Shown: positions 39,913 to 48,868 of the stretch, one piece after another | Position numbering within the stretch: the stretch's first letter is position 1 | Layout of the letters: every line of letters begins with the position of its first letter | Notes under the pieces: generated by a model | What the model was told of the DNA's origin: nothing | Seen by the model: only the letters and a program-made list of their open reading frames with translations | Database searches by the model: none | Assembly (NCBI RefSeq): GCF_004348545.1 | Contig: NZ_SMKL01000014.1 | Location: 1-64,000 of the forward strand | Direction of reading: 5' to 3' | From: Jiangella ureilytica | GTDB lineage: Bacteria; Actinomycetota; Actinomycetes; Jiangellales; Jiangellaceae | Length of the DNA: 64,000 nucleotides | Position numbers and translations under genes: made by a program

Positions 39913-40485
39913 TCATGTGCTGGCGAGGCTGGCCCACTCGCCGGCGAGCATGGCGTACTCGTACTCGCTGGTCCAGACGCCCTTGACGAACTCGCTCTCC
40001 ACCTCGTGAGCTTCGCGGCGCATGCCCAGCCGCTCCATGAGACCGGCCGACGCGGCGTTGTCGGCGTCGCAGCGGCCGATGACGCGTCGGAAGCCGAACG
40101 TCTCGAATGCCAGCCGCATCATGGCCGTGGCCGCCTCGCGGGCGTAACCGTGGCCATGATTCGCCGAGTGGAGCGCGAACCCGATCTCGGCTCGGCGGTG
40201 CTGCTCGCTGACGTTCTGCAGGTGCACCTCGCCGAGGAAGACGCCGTCGGCCGTACGGACGACGGCGAGGTCGAGCACGTCGCCCTCGTGGGCGATGGCG
40301 GACTGCTGCATCCGCCTGCCCAGGCCCTCCATGGCCCGCCCGCGCGACCACGGCTCCCAGTACATGTAGCGGGCGACGTCGGGGTGCCCGTGCAGCCGGT
40401 GCAGGTCGTCGAGATCGGTCTCGAGGTAGCGGCGCAGCGTGAGCCGGTCGGTGGTGACGGGGAGCGACGGGGCGGGGGCGGCCAC
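39913..40485 (-). CDS. GNAT acetyltransferase, RimJ/RimL-like
   Basis: A 190-aa acetyltransferase. TTDRLTLRRYLETDLDDLHR is the RimJ-type N-terminus, with EIGFALHSANHGHGYAREAA forming the acetyl-CoA loop and CDADNAASAGLMERLGMRRE the last strand-helix. The target could be a protein N-terminus or small amine. A single gene, divergent from the DUF1203 gene. Confidence 0.87.
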   Translation of the reverse strand: MAAPAPSLPVTTDRLTLRRYLETDLDDLHRLHGHPDVARYMYWEPWSRGRAMEGLGRRMQQSAIAHEGDVLDLAVVRTADGVFLGEVHLQNVSEQHRRAEIGFALHSANHGHGYAREAATAMMRLAFETFGFRRVIGRCDADNAASAGLMERLGMRREAHEVESEFVKGVWTSEYEYAMLAGEWASLAST

Positions 40486-40570
40486 CCAGCCATCCTAGGC
40501 ACACCGCCGTCGCCCACGCCGCGTCCGATTCCCGCCAGCACTCCCCCGCCGCCGGCCGCAGGCTTGATCC

Positions 40571-41095
40571 ATGAGCACGCTGACGAGCACCTATCAGTAC
40601 CGCACGATCCCCGCGTCCGTGGCGGCCGGGCTGCGCGAGCGCGACGACGCCGGGCAGACCCGCGAGCCGTTCACCGACGCCGAGGGCGGTGCGCCGCTGC
40701 GCTGCTGCCTGACCCGCAGCCGGATCGGCGAGCGCATCGTCCTGGTCTCCTACGCGCCGCTGCGGCGCTGGGCCGAGGAGCACGGCGCAAGCCCCGGCGC
40801 CTACGACGAGGTGGGCCCGGTCTTCCTGCATGCCGACGGGTGCGAAGGGCCGCGGCACGACGGGTTCCCGGCGGAGCTCGTGTCGGCCCGGCGGGTGTTC
40901 CGCGGCTACGACAGCCGCGGCCACATCGTCGGGGGCCGGCTGGTCTCCCCCGCGCCCGGCCACGCCGAGGAGGTCGCGGCCGCTGCCCTCGACGACCTGT
41001 TCGCCGACCCGGCCGTCGAGGTCGTGCACGTCCGCGCCGTCGAGTTCGGCTGCTTCCTCACCGAGGTCCGCCGCCCGGTCCGCCGCCCGGTGTGA
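40571..41095 (+). CDS. DUF1203 domain protein
   Basis: A 174-aa cytoplasmic protein with the DUF1203 pattern: RCCLTRSRIGERIVLVSY, then YDEVGPVFLHADGCEG and RRVFRGYDSRGHIVGGRLV, ending CFLTEVRRPV. The paired cysteines and HAD-GC motif are conserved in the family, but no activity is known. It probably stands alone, with the next gene 28 bases further on. Confidence 0.85.
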   Translation: MSTLTSTYQYRTIPASVAAGLRERDDAGQTREPFTDAEGGAPLRCCLTRSRIGERIVLVSYAPLRRWAEEHGASPGAYDEVGPVFLHADGCEGPRHDGFPAELVSARRVFRGYDSRGHIVGGRLVSPAPGHAEEVAAAALDDLFADPAVEVVHVRAVEFGCFLTEVRRPVRRPV

Positions 41096-41123
41096 CGGCC
41101 GTCCCTGCGGGTACGGAAGCGGC

Positions 41124-41491
41124 ATGACCGACACCAGTGGGTCGACGGAGCCGACCGGCTCAGTGACGTGCGGGAAGGCATGACGGTGGTCGACGCCCTC
41201 GGGGAGGAGCTCGGCACCGTCGCCGAGGTCCGGATGGGCGACCCGGAGGCCGTCACCACGCAGGGCCAGGAGCCCGAGCAGGACGACGACCTCCTGAGCA
41301 CCGCGGCGAGAGGCATCTGGAGTGGTCCGGGCCTGCCCGACCAGGAACGCGCCCGGCTGCTCCGGGTGGGCTTCCTGCGGGTGGACCGGACCCTCTCCAA
41401 GGACCTCTACGCCGCGGCCGACGAGGTCCACCGCGTCGACGGCGAGATGGTCCGGCTCTCCGTCCCCGCCGATCAGCTCGTCTCCGGCTGA
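41124..41491 (+). pseudogene. PRC-barrel/DUF2171-like gene with an apparent frameshift near the start
   Basis: From 41168 a clean frame (GTG start) encodes VREGMTVVDALGEELGTV and a barrel-like domain ending VPADQLVSG (107 aa). The same frame continues upstream as QWVDGADRLSD, which looks like the proper N-terminus of this family, but has no start codon. A well-placed ATG with GGAAG in front (41124) is in another frame (MTDTSGSTEP) and stops after 19 codons at 41183. A one-base indel around 41124-41140 would join them. It may be a real frameshift, a base-calling error, or a short GTG-initiated gene. Confidence 0.55.
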
Positions 41492-41506
41492 GCGGCGAGA
41501 CCGGCC

Positions 41507-41532
41507 GACCGGCGGGCACGGGCCCGCCGGTC
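41507..41532. terminator. Bidirectional terminator-like hairpin
   Basis: A perfect 11-bp stem, GACCGGCGGGC (41507-41517) with GCCCGCCGGTC (41522-41532), and a 4-base loop between the converging DUF2171-like and MMPL genes. Confidence 0.72.
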
Positions 41533-41537
41533 TCCCG

Positions 41538-43673
41538 TCAGCGCTCGGCGACGACGGTGCCGGCCGGCGGCCGGGCGGCCGGGTCGCGCTCCAGCGCGAT
41601 GTGCGGCAGCACCCGGTCCAGCCGGCGCGGCAGCCACCAGGCCCGCTCCCCCAGCAGGCTCATCACCGCCGGGACGATGAGGCACCGGATGACGACGGCG
41701 TCGAGGAAGACGGCGACCGCGAGGCCGAGGCCGAACTGCTGCAGCATGCGGTCCGGGCTGAGCAGGAATGCCCCGAACACCACGACCATGATCGTCGCGG
41801 CCGCCGTGATGACGCCGCCGGTGGTCGCCAGCCCCTCGCGGACCGCGCGGACGGCGTTGCCGGAGCGGCGCCACTCCTCGTGCATCCGCGACACGAGGAA
41901 GACCTCGTAGTCCATCGACAGGCCGAACACGATCGCGAAGATCATCACCGGGACGAACGCCTCGACCGGGCCGGCCGGCACGCCGAACAGGCCCTCGCCG
42001 AAGACCAGCGTCACCACGCCCAGCGACGCGCCGATGCTCAGCAGGTTGAGGATCGCGGCCTTCACCGGCACCCAGATGGACCGGAACACCGCCATCAGCA
42101 GCAGCGCCGACAGCCCGACGACGACGGCGACGAACAGCGGCAGCCGGTCGCTGACGGCGGCGGCGAAGTCCTCGGCGGCCGCCGTCGAGCCGCCCACCAG
42201 GTAGGTCGCACCGGTCGACGACTCCAGCGGCGGCAGCACCTCGTCGCGCAGCCGGTGCACCAGGGAGCCGGTCGCGGCGTCCTGCGGCGCGGACTCCGGG
42301 AACGCGACGACCAGGGCCAGGTCGGTCCCCTCCAGCGGCTGCGCCGGCACCACGCCCGCGATGCCGTCGGCCGACTCCAGCGCCGACGTCAGCGCGGCGC
42401 CGCCGTCGTCCGCACCATCGGCCAGCACGATCAGCGGGCCGTTGAACCCGTCGCCGAACCCGGCGGCCAGCAGGTCGTACGCCTGCCGGCTGGTCGACGA
42501 CGCCGACTCGTTGCCGGCGTCGGCGAAGCCCAGCCGCATGCCCAGCGCGGGTGCGGACAGCGCGAGCAGGACGGCGACGGCGGCGACCAGCGGCGGAAGT
42601 GGGCGACGGCGGACGGCGTCGGCCAGGCGCCGCCAGCGGGCGCCGGGCTGCCGCTTCGACCGCTGCGCGTGCGTCACGATCCGCTTCTCGATCCGCCGGC
42701 CGAACACCGTCAGCAGTGACGGCAGCAGCGTCAGCGACGCGAGCATGGTGACCAGCACCGTCAGCGCGACGGCGAGTGCCACGCCCTGCAGCGAGCCCAG
42801 CCCCAGGGCGAACAGGCCGAGCAGCGCGATGATCACGGTGCAGCCGGCGAAGATCACCGAGCGCCCGGCGGTGTCCAGCGCCGTGCGGGCGGCCCGCTGC
42901 CGGTCCGCGCCGGCCAGCAGCTCCGAGCGGTACCGGGCGAACACCAGCAGCGCGTAGTCGATGCCCACGCCGATGCCGACCAGCATCATCAGCGGCGGCG
43001 TGTAGGTCGCGATCGTCACCACGTTGGACAGCAGCACGATGACGCCCAGCGTCGAGCCCACCGCGAAGACCGCGGTGATCAGCGGCAGCGTCGCGGCCAG
43101 GAACGAGCCGAACATGAAGACGAGGATCACCAGCGCGGCCAGCATGCCGGCGCCCTCGGCGGCCCCGCCCTCGGACTCCTCCGCGCCGCGGACCGCGTCG
43201 CCGCCCAGCTCGACCTGCAGGCCGTCGCCGCCGGCCTCCTGCGCGGTGTCGATGATCTCGCGGACGGCGTCGGCCGGCACGTCGGCGGCGGTGCCGTCCA
43301 GCGTCACCGTCGCGTAGGCGATCGTCCCGTCCTCGGACACCGCTCCCGGCGCGTCGAACGGGCCGGACACGTGGACGACGTGCGGCAGCATGCTGAGCTC
43401 GCCGAGCATCGGGGCGACCCGCTCGCGGTGGGTCTCGACGCCGTCCTCGGCGTGCAGCACCACCTGCACCGAATCGCCGGCCTGCGCGGGCGCGGCGTCC
43501 TCGAGCGTGTCGGACAGCAGCTGCGACTCCGTTCCCGGCAGTGTGTGCTCGTCGTGGTAGTCGTCGCCGACGGCCTGCGACAGCGCCGTGACGCCGGCCA
43601 GCACGGCCACCCACAGCCCGATGGCCAGCCAGTGGTGCCGCTGTGACCAGGCGGCGAGCCGTTCCAGCCCCAT
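41538..43673 (-). CDS. MMPL-family (RND-type) membrane transporter
   Basis: A 711-aa exporter with the duplicated MMPL layout: one TM, a large outer domain, and five TMs with LMMLVGIGVGIDYALLVF (GIDY). It then repeats with a second outer domain and IFAIVFGLSMDYEVFLVSRM (SMDYE), the paired D-Y residues that couple proton flow. Actinobacterial members export lipids, drugs or siderophores. MGLERLAAWSQ at 43673 is favoured because AGGAAGGACGAG lies just upstream. No neighbouring regulator; possibly linked to the nearby two-component pair. Confidence 0.92.
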   Translation of the reverse strand: MGLERLAAWSQRHHWLAIGLWVAVLAGVTALSQAVGDDYHDEHTLPGTESQLLSDTLEDAAPAQAGDSVQVVLHAEDGVETHRERVAPMLGELSMLPHVVHVSGPFDAPGAVSEDGTIAYATVTLDGTAADVPADAVREIIDTAQEAGGDGLQVELGGDAVRGAEESEGGAAEGAGMLAALVILVFMFGSFLAATLPLITAVFAVGSTLGVIVLLSNVVTIATYTPPLMMLVGIGVGIDYALLVFARYRSELLAGADRQRAARTALDTAGRSVIFAGCTVIIALLGLFALGLGSLQGVALAVALTVLVTMLASLTLLPSLLTVFGRRIEKRIVTHAQRSKRQPGARWRRLADAVRRRPLPPLVAAVAVLLALSAPALGMRLGFADAGNESASSTSRQAYDLLAAGFGDGFNGPLIVLADGADDGGAALTSALESADGIAGVVPAQPLEGTDLALVVAFPESAPQDAATGSLVHRLRDEVLPPLESSTGATYLVGGSTAAAEDFAAAVSDRLPLFVAVVVGLSALLLMAVFRSIWVPVKAAILNLLSIGASLGVVTLVFGEGLFGVPAGPVEAFVPVMIFAIVFGLSMDYEVFLVSRMHEEWRRSGNAVRAVREGLATTGGVITAAATIMVVVFGAFLLSPDRMLQQFGLGLAVAVFLDAVVIRCLIVPAVMSLLGERAWWLPRRLDRVLPHIALERDPAARPPAGTVVAER

Positions 43674-44169
43674 GATCTCGTCCTTCCTCACCGTGCGGAG
43701 TTCTCCCGACGATGACGAGGATCGGGTGACGGCACGGCTCGGCGCGTCCGGCTGGAGTGGACACCCGGCCTACATCCCGGGTTGTGGTCGCGGGTGATCG
43801 CGTACGCCTGGGGTCGTCCAGCCCTCCGCGGGACCGTGCCGGCCCGGGTCGGCATCCGCGGCGACGACGCCGTCGCCCATCGAGCTGCGCGATCTCACCT
43901 TCACGGCGGTGAGCCGCACGGACCCGTCACCGGTGAGCGGTCCAGGGCCCAGGGCTGCGGCGGCGAGGAGGACGATGACGGCGAGGGCGAGCAGATCACG
44001 TTGCCCCGCACCGTCGACGCACAGGACTTCTACTCCTTCACTCTCACCGGCCGGTCCATGGCCGACGACACCGAATGGCGCGCCGAGATCACCTGGTGGG
44101 ACGGCGAGCGGGTGCACACCGACGTCATGGACGACGACGGCCGGCCTTCCGCGTGACGGCACCCGGCTG
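43674..44169. other. About 500 bp with only doubtful reading frames
   Basis: On the plus strand, 44001-44156 (TTG start, weak ribosome site) has good codon use and protein-like sequence (FYSFTLTGRSMADDTEW, then ITWWDGERVHTDVMDD), which could be a 51-aa protein. On the minus strand a frame ending at 43770 contains a hydrophobic stretch LLALAVIVLLAAAALG but no convincing start. Another plus frame briefly reads IELRDLTFTAVSR. The mixture suggests decayed genes or one small real gene. No motif identifies any of them. Confidence 0.4.
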
Positions 44170-44352
44170 ATGCGCGGCCAGGCGGTACGGACGGCGCTGG
44201 CCGGCATGCTGGCGATGCCGCCGTCGGGACTGGCCACCGGCCTGCTGGCCGCTCCCACCGTCGCCGCCGGATTCGCCGCCGTGCACGCGCTGGTCGCGCG
44301 GCTGCGGCGCCGTCAGCCCAGCCAGCCGGGGGTCACCAGCCCGGCCTCGTAG
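44170..44352 (+). CDS. Possible small membrane protein
   Basis: A 60-residue frame (ATG at 44170) with a hydrophobic middle (ATGLLAAPTVAAGFAAVHAL) and a basic tail, third positions rich in G/C. It overlaps by 40 bases the 3' end of the response regulator on the other strand and has no clear ribosome site. Could be genuine or a shadow; unrecognised. Confidence 0.3.
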   Translation: MRGQAVRTALAGMLAMPPSGLATGLLAAPTVAAGFAAVHALVARLRRRQPSQPGVTSPAS

Positions 44353-44978
44353 GCGAGCACGACGAGCTGCGCGCGGTCGCGGGCGTCGAGCTTGGTGAGG
44401 ATGCGGCTGACGTGGGTCTTCGCCGTCGCCGGGCTGAGGACCAGGCGGTCGGCGATCTCGTCGTTGGACAGCCCGGCCGCGACCAGTTCGAGCACCTCGC
44501 GCTCGCGCTCGGTCAGCGCGTTGAGGCGGGCGTTCGGGACCGGCTTGGCGGCCCGGCCGGCGATCTCGGAGATCAGCCGCCGGGTGATCGACGGGGCGAT
44601 CAGCGCGTCGCCGCGGGCCACGACCCGGACGGCGTGGATGAGCTCCATGGGCTCGGTGTCCTTGACGAGGAACCCGCTGGCGCCGGCCCGCAGCGCGCCG
44701 TAGACGTAGTCGTCGAGGTCGAACGTGGTGAGGATGACGACGCGGACCCCGGCCAGCGCGGGGTCGGCGACGATGCGGCGGGTGGCCTCGAGCCCGTCCA
44801 GCTCCGGCATCCGCACGTCCATGAGGACGACCTCGGGGCGCAGTTCGCGGACCAGCGTGAGCGCCTCGGCGCCGTCGGCCGCCTCGCCCACGACGTCGAG
44901 GTCCGGCTCGCCGTCGAGGATGGACCGGAACCCCGCCCGGACCAGCCGCTGGTCGTCGGCCAGCAGCACCGTCGTCAC
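44313..44978 (-). CDS. NarL/LuxR-type response regulator
   Basis: A 221-aa regulator. Receiver with D54 in LMDVRMPELDGLE, K in FLVKDTEPMELI, and LuxR helix-turn-helix LTEREREVLELVAAGLSN then DEIADRLVLSPATAKTHVSR. ATG overlaps the stop of the kinase by 4 bases. Third such pair in the window. Target genes unknown; the MMPL exporter and GH1 gene are the nearest candidates. Confidence 0.92.
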   Translation of the reverse strand: MTTVLLADDQRLVRAGFRSILDGEPDLDVVGEAADGAEALTLVRELRPEVVLMDVRMPELDGLEATRRIVADPALAGVRVVILTTFDLDDYVYGALRAGASGFLVKDTEPMELIHAVRVVARGDALIAPSITRRLISEIAGRAAKPVPNARLNALTEREREVLELVAAGLSNDEIADRLVLSPATAKTHVSRILTKLDARDRAQLVVLAYEAGLVTPGWLG

Positions 44979-46117
44979 GCAGCACCTCCGTAGGGCAGCC
45001 GTGCGGTCACGCGGAACCCGCCCTCGGGCCGGTCGGCCGCCTCGAGCGTGCCGCCGAGCGCCTCGGCCCGCGACCGCATGCCGTCGATGCCGCTGCCGCC
45101 GCCGCTCGCGCGGGAGCCGGCGCCTCGCCCGTCGTCGCTCACGTCCACCGTCACATCATCGCGCCCGTAGCCCACGCTGATGGCGACCCGCCCGGCACCG
45201 GCGTGCCGGGTGACGTTGGTGAGCGCCTCCTGGACGATGCGGAACGCCGCGAGGTCGACGGCGGGCGCCAGCGCGACGGGGGTGCCCTCGGTCTCGACGT
45301 CGACGGCGAGCCCGGCGGCCCTGCTGCGGTCGGCCAGCTCCGGCAGCCGGCGCAGACCGGGCGCCGGCGCCGTCGGGGCCTCCTCATCGTCCACCTGGCG
45401 GAGCACGCCGAGGGTGCCGCGCAGCTCGCGCAGCGCCTCGCGGCTGGTCTCCTTGATGGCGGCGAGCGCCTTCGCCGCGGGAGTCTCGCCGCCGCCGCCG
45501 CCGCCGCGCGACAGGGCGTGCAGCGCGGCCCCGGCCTGCACGTTGATCAGCGAGATGTTGTGCCCGAGCACGTCGTGCAGCTCGCGGGCGATGCGCAGCC
45601 GCTCCTCGATCGCCCGCCGGCGCAGCGCCTCCTCGCGGCTGCGGCGCGACGTGTGCACGCCCGCGCCGACGGCGACCGCGGCGACCAGCCAGCTGACCAG
45701 CAGGAACATGCCGGCGTCACCGAGCGGGGATGCGTCGGTGCCGTACTCGCCGAACGCCGAGCCGACGATCGCGAGCCCGCCGATGACCCCGGCCGCCACC
45801 GTCCGGCCCGCCGACGCCAGCGAGTACAGCGCGATGATCAGCGTGACCAGCAGCGCGCCGTCGGGGTTGATCGCCGGGTAGTAGACCATCGACGCGGCCA
45901 GCGTGACGACGCCCACCGTCACCGGGTACCGGCGGCGGAACGCCAGCGCGGCGCAGGCGACGATCATGAGCACCCAGCCGGTCCACGGGACCGGCCGCAC
46001 CGCGATCGGGTCGCCCGTGCCGAGCACGGTCGTGAGCACCACGAACACGCCGGTGGCGGCGGCGAGCAGCGCGTCGCCGCGCGGTCCCCGCGTCCACGGT
46101 TCCCGGCCCTCGGTCAT
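44975..46117 (-). CDS. NarL-type sensor histidine kinase
   Basis: A 380-aa kinase with five to six TM segments in the first 160 residues. Phospho-His is H181 in [21 protein letters not shown] linker with a run of six glycines ([11 protein letters not shown]) sits just after the first dimerisation helix, which is unusual and may be slippage. The GHKL domain has [13 protein letters not shown] and DDGRGAGSR. Start [11 protein letters not shown] at 46117. It is divergent from the beta-glucosidase with about 76 bp between. Confidence 0.9.
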   Translation of the reverse strand: MTEGREPWTRGPRGDALLAAATGVFVVLTTVLGTGDPIAVRPVPWTGWVLMIVACAALAFRRRYPVTVGVVTLAASMVYYPAINPDGALLVTLIIALYSLASAGRTVAAGVIGGLAIVGSAFGEYGTDASPLGDAGMFLLVSWLVAAVAVGAGVHTSRRSREEALRRRAIEERLRIARELHDVLGHNISLINVQAGAALHALSRGGGGGGETPAAKALAAIKETSREALRELRGTLGVLRQVDDEEAPTAPAPGLRRLPELADRSRAAGLAVDVETEGTPVALAPAVDLAAFRIVQEALTNVTRHAGAGRVAISVGYGRDDVTVDVSDDGRGAGSRASGGGSGIDGMRSRAEALGGTLEAADRPEGGFRVTARLPYGGAA

Positions 46118-46193
46118 GGACGGCAGCTTAGATAAGGTCGGGGCTGTTCCGTCCACGTCTTTCGGCCACGTCGTCGCGAGGAGTCCCGACACC

Positions 46194-47609
46194 ATGACCA
46201 TCGGCACCGGCCGCCGTTTCCCCGACGGCTTCCTCTGGGGGTCGGCGACGGCCTCGTACCAGATCGAGGGCGCGGCCAAAGAGGGCGGCCGCGGGCCGTC
46301 CATCTGGGACACGTTCTCGCACACGCCCGGCAAGACGCTGAACGGCGACACCGGCGACGTCGCCGACGACCACTACCACCGCTGGCAGGAGGACCTCGGC
46401 CACATCGCCGACCTCGGCCTGGGCGCGTACCGGTTCTCGACGGCGTGGCCGCGGGTCCAGCCCGGCGGCAGCGGGCCGGTGAACCGCGAGGGCCTCGACT
46501 TCTACTCGCGGCTGGTCGACGGCCTGCTCGATCGCGGCGTCAAGCCGGTCCTCACGCTGTACCACTGGGACCTCCCGCAGGACCTCGAGGACGCCGGCGG
46601 CTGGGCGAACCGCGACACCGCGTACCGGTTCGCCGAGTACGCCGAGCTCATGGCTCGCGAGCTGGGCGACCGCGTCGACACCTGGACCACGCTGAACGAG
46701 CCCTGGTGCAGCGCCTACCTGGGCTACGCCTCCGGTGCGCACGCGCCGGGCCGGGCCGACGGCGCCGCCGCGCTGGCCGCCGTCCACCACCTCAACCTCG
46801 CGCACGGGCTGGGGGTGCAGGCGATCCGCTCGGTGCTGCCGTCGGCGCGCGCCTCGATCACGCTGAACCTGCACGTCATCCGTCCGGTCGACCCGTCCTC
46901 CGAGGCCGACCTCGATGCGGTCCGCCGGGTCGACGCGCTGGCGAACCGCGCCTTCACCGGCCCGCTGCTGTCCGGCGCCTACCCCGCCGACCTGTTCGAC
47001 GACACCGCGCACGTCACGGACTGGTCGTTCGTGCGTGCCGGCGACGAGGAGATCGCGCACCAGCCGATCGACGTGCTCGGGGTCAACTACTACTCGACGG
47101 CGCTCGCCCGGCGGTGGGACGGCGCGCGCCCGCGCTCCGAGGACGACGGTCACGACGACGCCCTCGGCTCCCCCTGGGTCGGCGCCGACGATGTCGAGTT
47201 CGTCCGCCCCGAGGGCCCGTACACCGCCATGGGCTGGAACATCGACCCCACCGGCATGACCGAGCTGCTGCTGCGCATCGCGCGCGAGTATCCGGACCAG
47301 CCGATGATGATCACCGAGAACGGCGCCGCCTTCGCCGACACCGTCTCGCCCGACGGCGCCGTCCACGACCCGCTGCGCATCGACTACATCGCGCGCCACC
47401 TCGAGGCCGTCGGCCAGGCCATCGACCAGGGCGCCGACGTGCGCGGCTACTTCGCATGGTCGCTGCTGGACAACTTCGAGTGGTCCTACGGCTACGACCG
47501 CCGGTTCGGCCTCATCCGGGTCGACTACGACACCCTGGTGCGGACGTGGAAGGACTCCGCGCACTGGTATCAGGGCGTGGTCGCGCGCAACGCGCTTCCG
47601 GAGGGCTGA
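46194..47609 (+). CDS. GH1 beta-glucosidase/beta-glycosidase
   Basis: A 471-aa cytoplasmic retaining glycosidase. N-terminal [15 protein letters not shown] is the GH1 signature. The acid/base is E169 in TLNEPW, the nucleophile E375 in ITENGAAF, and aglycone-site [13 protein letters not shown] lies near the end. It would hydrolyse imported cellobiose, aryl-glucosides or similar. No sugar transporter or LacI regulator adjoins, so its substrate supply is unclear. GAGGAG precedes the ATG at 46194. It converges on a small membrane protein, 7 bp apart. Confidence 0.94.
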   Translation: MTIGTGRRFPDGFLWGSATASYQIEGAAKEGGRGPSIWDTFSHTPGKTLNGDTGDVADDHYHRWQEDLGHIADLGLGAYRFSTAWPRVQPGGSGPVNREGLDFYSRLVDGLLDRGVKPVLTLYHWDLPQDLEDAGGWANRDTAYRFAEYAELMARELGDRVDTWTTLNEPWCSAYLGYASGAHAPGRADGAAALAAVHHLNLAHGLGVQAIRSVLPSARASITLNLHVIRPVDPSSEADLDAVRRVDALANRAFTGPLLSGAYPADLFDDTAHVTDWSFVRAGDEEIAHQPIDVLGVNYYSTALARRWDGARPRSEDDGHDDALGSPWVGADDVEFVRPEGPYTAMGWNIDPTGMTELLLRIAREYPDQPMMITENGAAFADTVSPDGAVHDPLRIDYIARHLEAVGQAIDQGADVRGYFAWSLLDNFEWSYGYDRRFGLIRVDYDTLVRTWKDSAHWYQGVVARNALPEG

Positions 47610-47616
47610 GGCGCCG

Positions 47617-47790
47617 TCAGCTCGGCAGCACGACGATCACCGCGAACCAGGCGGTGAACGCCAGCCAGACGAGGGCGGCGACGGCGAGGGCCACCCGGCC
47701 GCGCGTCGTCGCCGTCGTCCGGGCCGTGAGCGCCATGCCCGCGAGCCCGGCCACGAGCAGCAGGCCCAGCCACGGGACCAGCGGCGGCAC
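47617..47790 (-). CDS. Small two-TM membrane protein
   Basis: A 57-residue frame from GTG 47790 with two hydrophobic helices: VPWLGLLLVAGLAGMALTA and, after an Arg/Thr-rich turn (RTTATTRGR), VALAVAALVWLAFTAWFAVI, ending VVLPS. Codon use is typical. It follows the XRE gene by 10 bases on the same strand, so it is probably the third gene of that operon. Unrecognised; such proteins may modulate the partner DUF2178 membrane protein. Confidence 0.5.
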   Translation of the reverse strand: MPPLVPWLGLLLVAGLAGMALTARTTATTRGRVALAVAALVWLAFTAWFAVIVVLPS

Positions 47791-47800
47791 GCTGAGGCGG

Positions 47801-48004
47801 CTACGCGCGTCGCTGCTCGTCGGTGAAGATGTCCTCGACCGTCAGGTCGAACAGCTTGGCGAGACGGAGCGCGACCGGAAGGCTCGGGTCGAACTTCCCC
47901 GTCTCGATCGCGTTGATCGACTGTCGTGACACGCCGACGCGCTGAGCCAGGTCGGCTTGTGTCCAAGCGCGCTCGGCCCGGAGCTCGGCGACGCGGTTCT
48001 TCAT
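47801..48004 (-). CDS. Small XRE-family transcriptional regulator
   Basis: A 67-aa single helix-turn-helix protein: KNRVAELRAERAWTQADLAQ, then RVGVSRQSINAIETGKFDPS and LRLAKLFDLTVEDIF. This is the YozG/SdpR-like short XRE type normally found beside a DUF2178 or DUF3796 membrane protein, as here (start overlaps that gene's stop, ATGA). Probably binds the two GTCAAG-type inverted repeats upstream of the operon and represses it. Confidence 0.88.
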   Translation of the reverse strand: MKNRVAELRAERAWTQADLAQRVGVSRQSINAIETGKFDPSLPVALRLAKLFDLTVEDIFTDEQRRA

Positions 48005-48414
48005 TGGTACCTGAGCCGGCCGACGGCGAAGGCGATCACGTAGACGACTCCCAGGATCGCGGGGAAGAGCGCGATGTTGAGGTCGCGGGTGACGAGGCCG
48101 GCGGCGTCTGCGACCGAGTAGGCGAAGCCGACGACCCAGCCCACGCCGAGGGTCACCGCCAGCGCGTCCTGCATGATCTTGCGCTGCAGGTCGTCGAGTG
48201 CCCTCAGGAGGCGCGCGAAGGTGACGATCCAGGCGATGCCGACGAGAAGGTTGACCGCGACTGCTGCCCAGCTCGCCACCCGCTGCTCGTTCCACACGAC
48301 CTCGGGGCCGAACTTGGCCGCCGCGAGGGTCACCGACCAGGCGAGGGTCCAGAGCGCGAGCTGAGCGGTCGCCCTGTTCGACTCTCTATAGCTTGCGGTC
48401 TCGTGGGTGTGCAC
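48001..48414 (-). CDS. DUF2178-like four-TM membrane protein
   Basis: A 137-aa protein with four TM helices (TAQLALWTLAWSVTLAAAK, WAAVAVNLLVGIAWIVTFA, LAVTLGVGWVVGFAYSVAD and LFPAILGVVYVIAFAVG). Members occur with short XRE regulators in Firmicutes and actinobacteria. First gene of a small operon (membrane protein, regulator, second small membrane protein). A signalling or immunity role is possible but unproven. Confidence 0.75.
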   Translation of the reverse strand: MHTHETASYRESNRATAQLALWTLAWSVTLAAAKFGPEVVWNEQRVASWAAVAVNLLVGIAWIVTFARLLRALDDLQRKIMQDALAVTLGVGWVVGFAYSVADAAGLVTRDLNIALFPAILGVVYVIAFAVGRLRYQ

Positions 48415-48437
48415 GGACGCCTCCCTTCCGTCATCGA

Positions 48438-48482
48438 GTCAAGTAGACTTGACCCACCTCCGCTGTGTCAAGCACACTTGAC
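48438..48482. promoter_or_regulatory. Two tandem GTCAAG inverted-repeat operators
   Basis: GTCAAGTAGACTTGAC (48438-48453, perfect 7-bp arms) and GTCAAGCACACTTGAC (48467-48482, one mismatch), 29 bp centre to centre. They lie between the DUF2178-XRE operon and the divergent DUF4177 gene and overlap a TTGACA box on the minus strand. They are well placed for the XRE protein to control both directions. Confidence 0.75.
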
Positions 48483-48519
48483 GCGACATCCGGTTCTCGC
48501 ACAGCTCAGGGAGGCGCCC

Positions 48520-48711
48520 GTGGCTCGCTACAAGGTACAGAACACGTACATCAAGGCAGGGTTCATCGCCGATGCCGAGGACAAGATCGAAGAGGCGATT
48601 CAACCTCTACTGGACGAGGGAACGACAAACGGCTGGACGCTTCACTCGTTCCAAGCCACAGCCGCGGCGAAAGGCACCAACCTCGTGTTCATCTGGCACC
48701 TGCCCGACTGA
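48520..48711 (+). CDS. DUF4177-like small protein
   Basis: A 63-aa protein: VARYKVQNTYIKAGFIADA, then IQPLLDEGTTNGWTLHSFQA and NLVFIWHLPD, fitting the compact alpha/beta DUF4177 fold. GTG at 48520 has AGGGAG at ideal spacing; no ATG is available. It is divergent from the XRE operon across the operator pair, so it may share its control. Function unknown. Confidence 0.72.
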   Translation: MARYKVQNTYIKAGFIADAEDKIEEAIQPLLDEGTTNGWTLHSFQATAAAKGTNLVFIWHLPD

Positions 48712-48868
48712 CACCGGAGCTTCGGTTCGTGTCGAGGTCACCATCCGGGGTCTGCGGTTCGTCCTTGGCCTGAGCAGGTAGGCAGATCAGGTGTTCGATA
48801 CGACCTGTCGTTGGGTCAGCCGTTCCCGGGAGCGGCAGCACTGGGTTGCCGGGCCTCGAAGCCGGACA

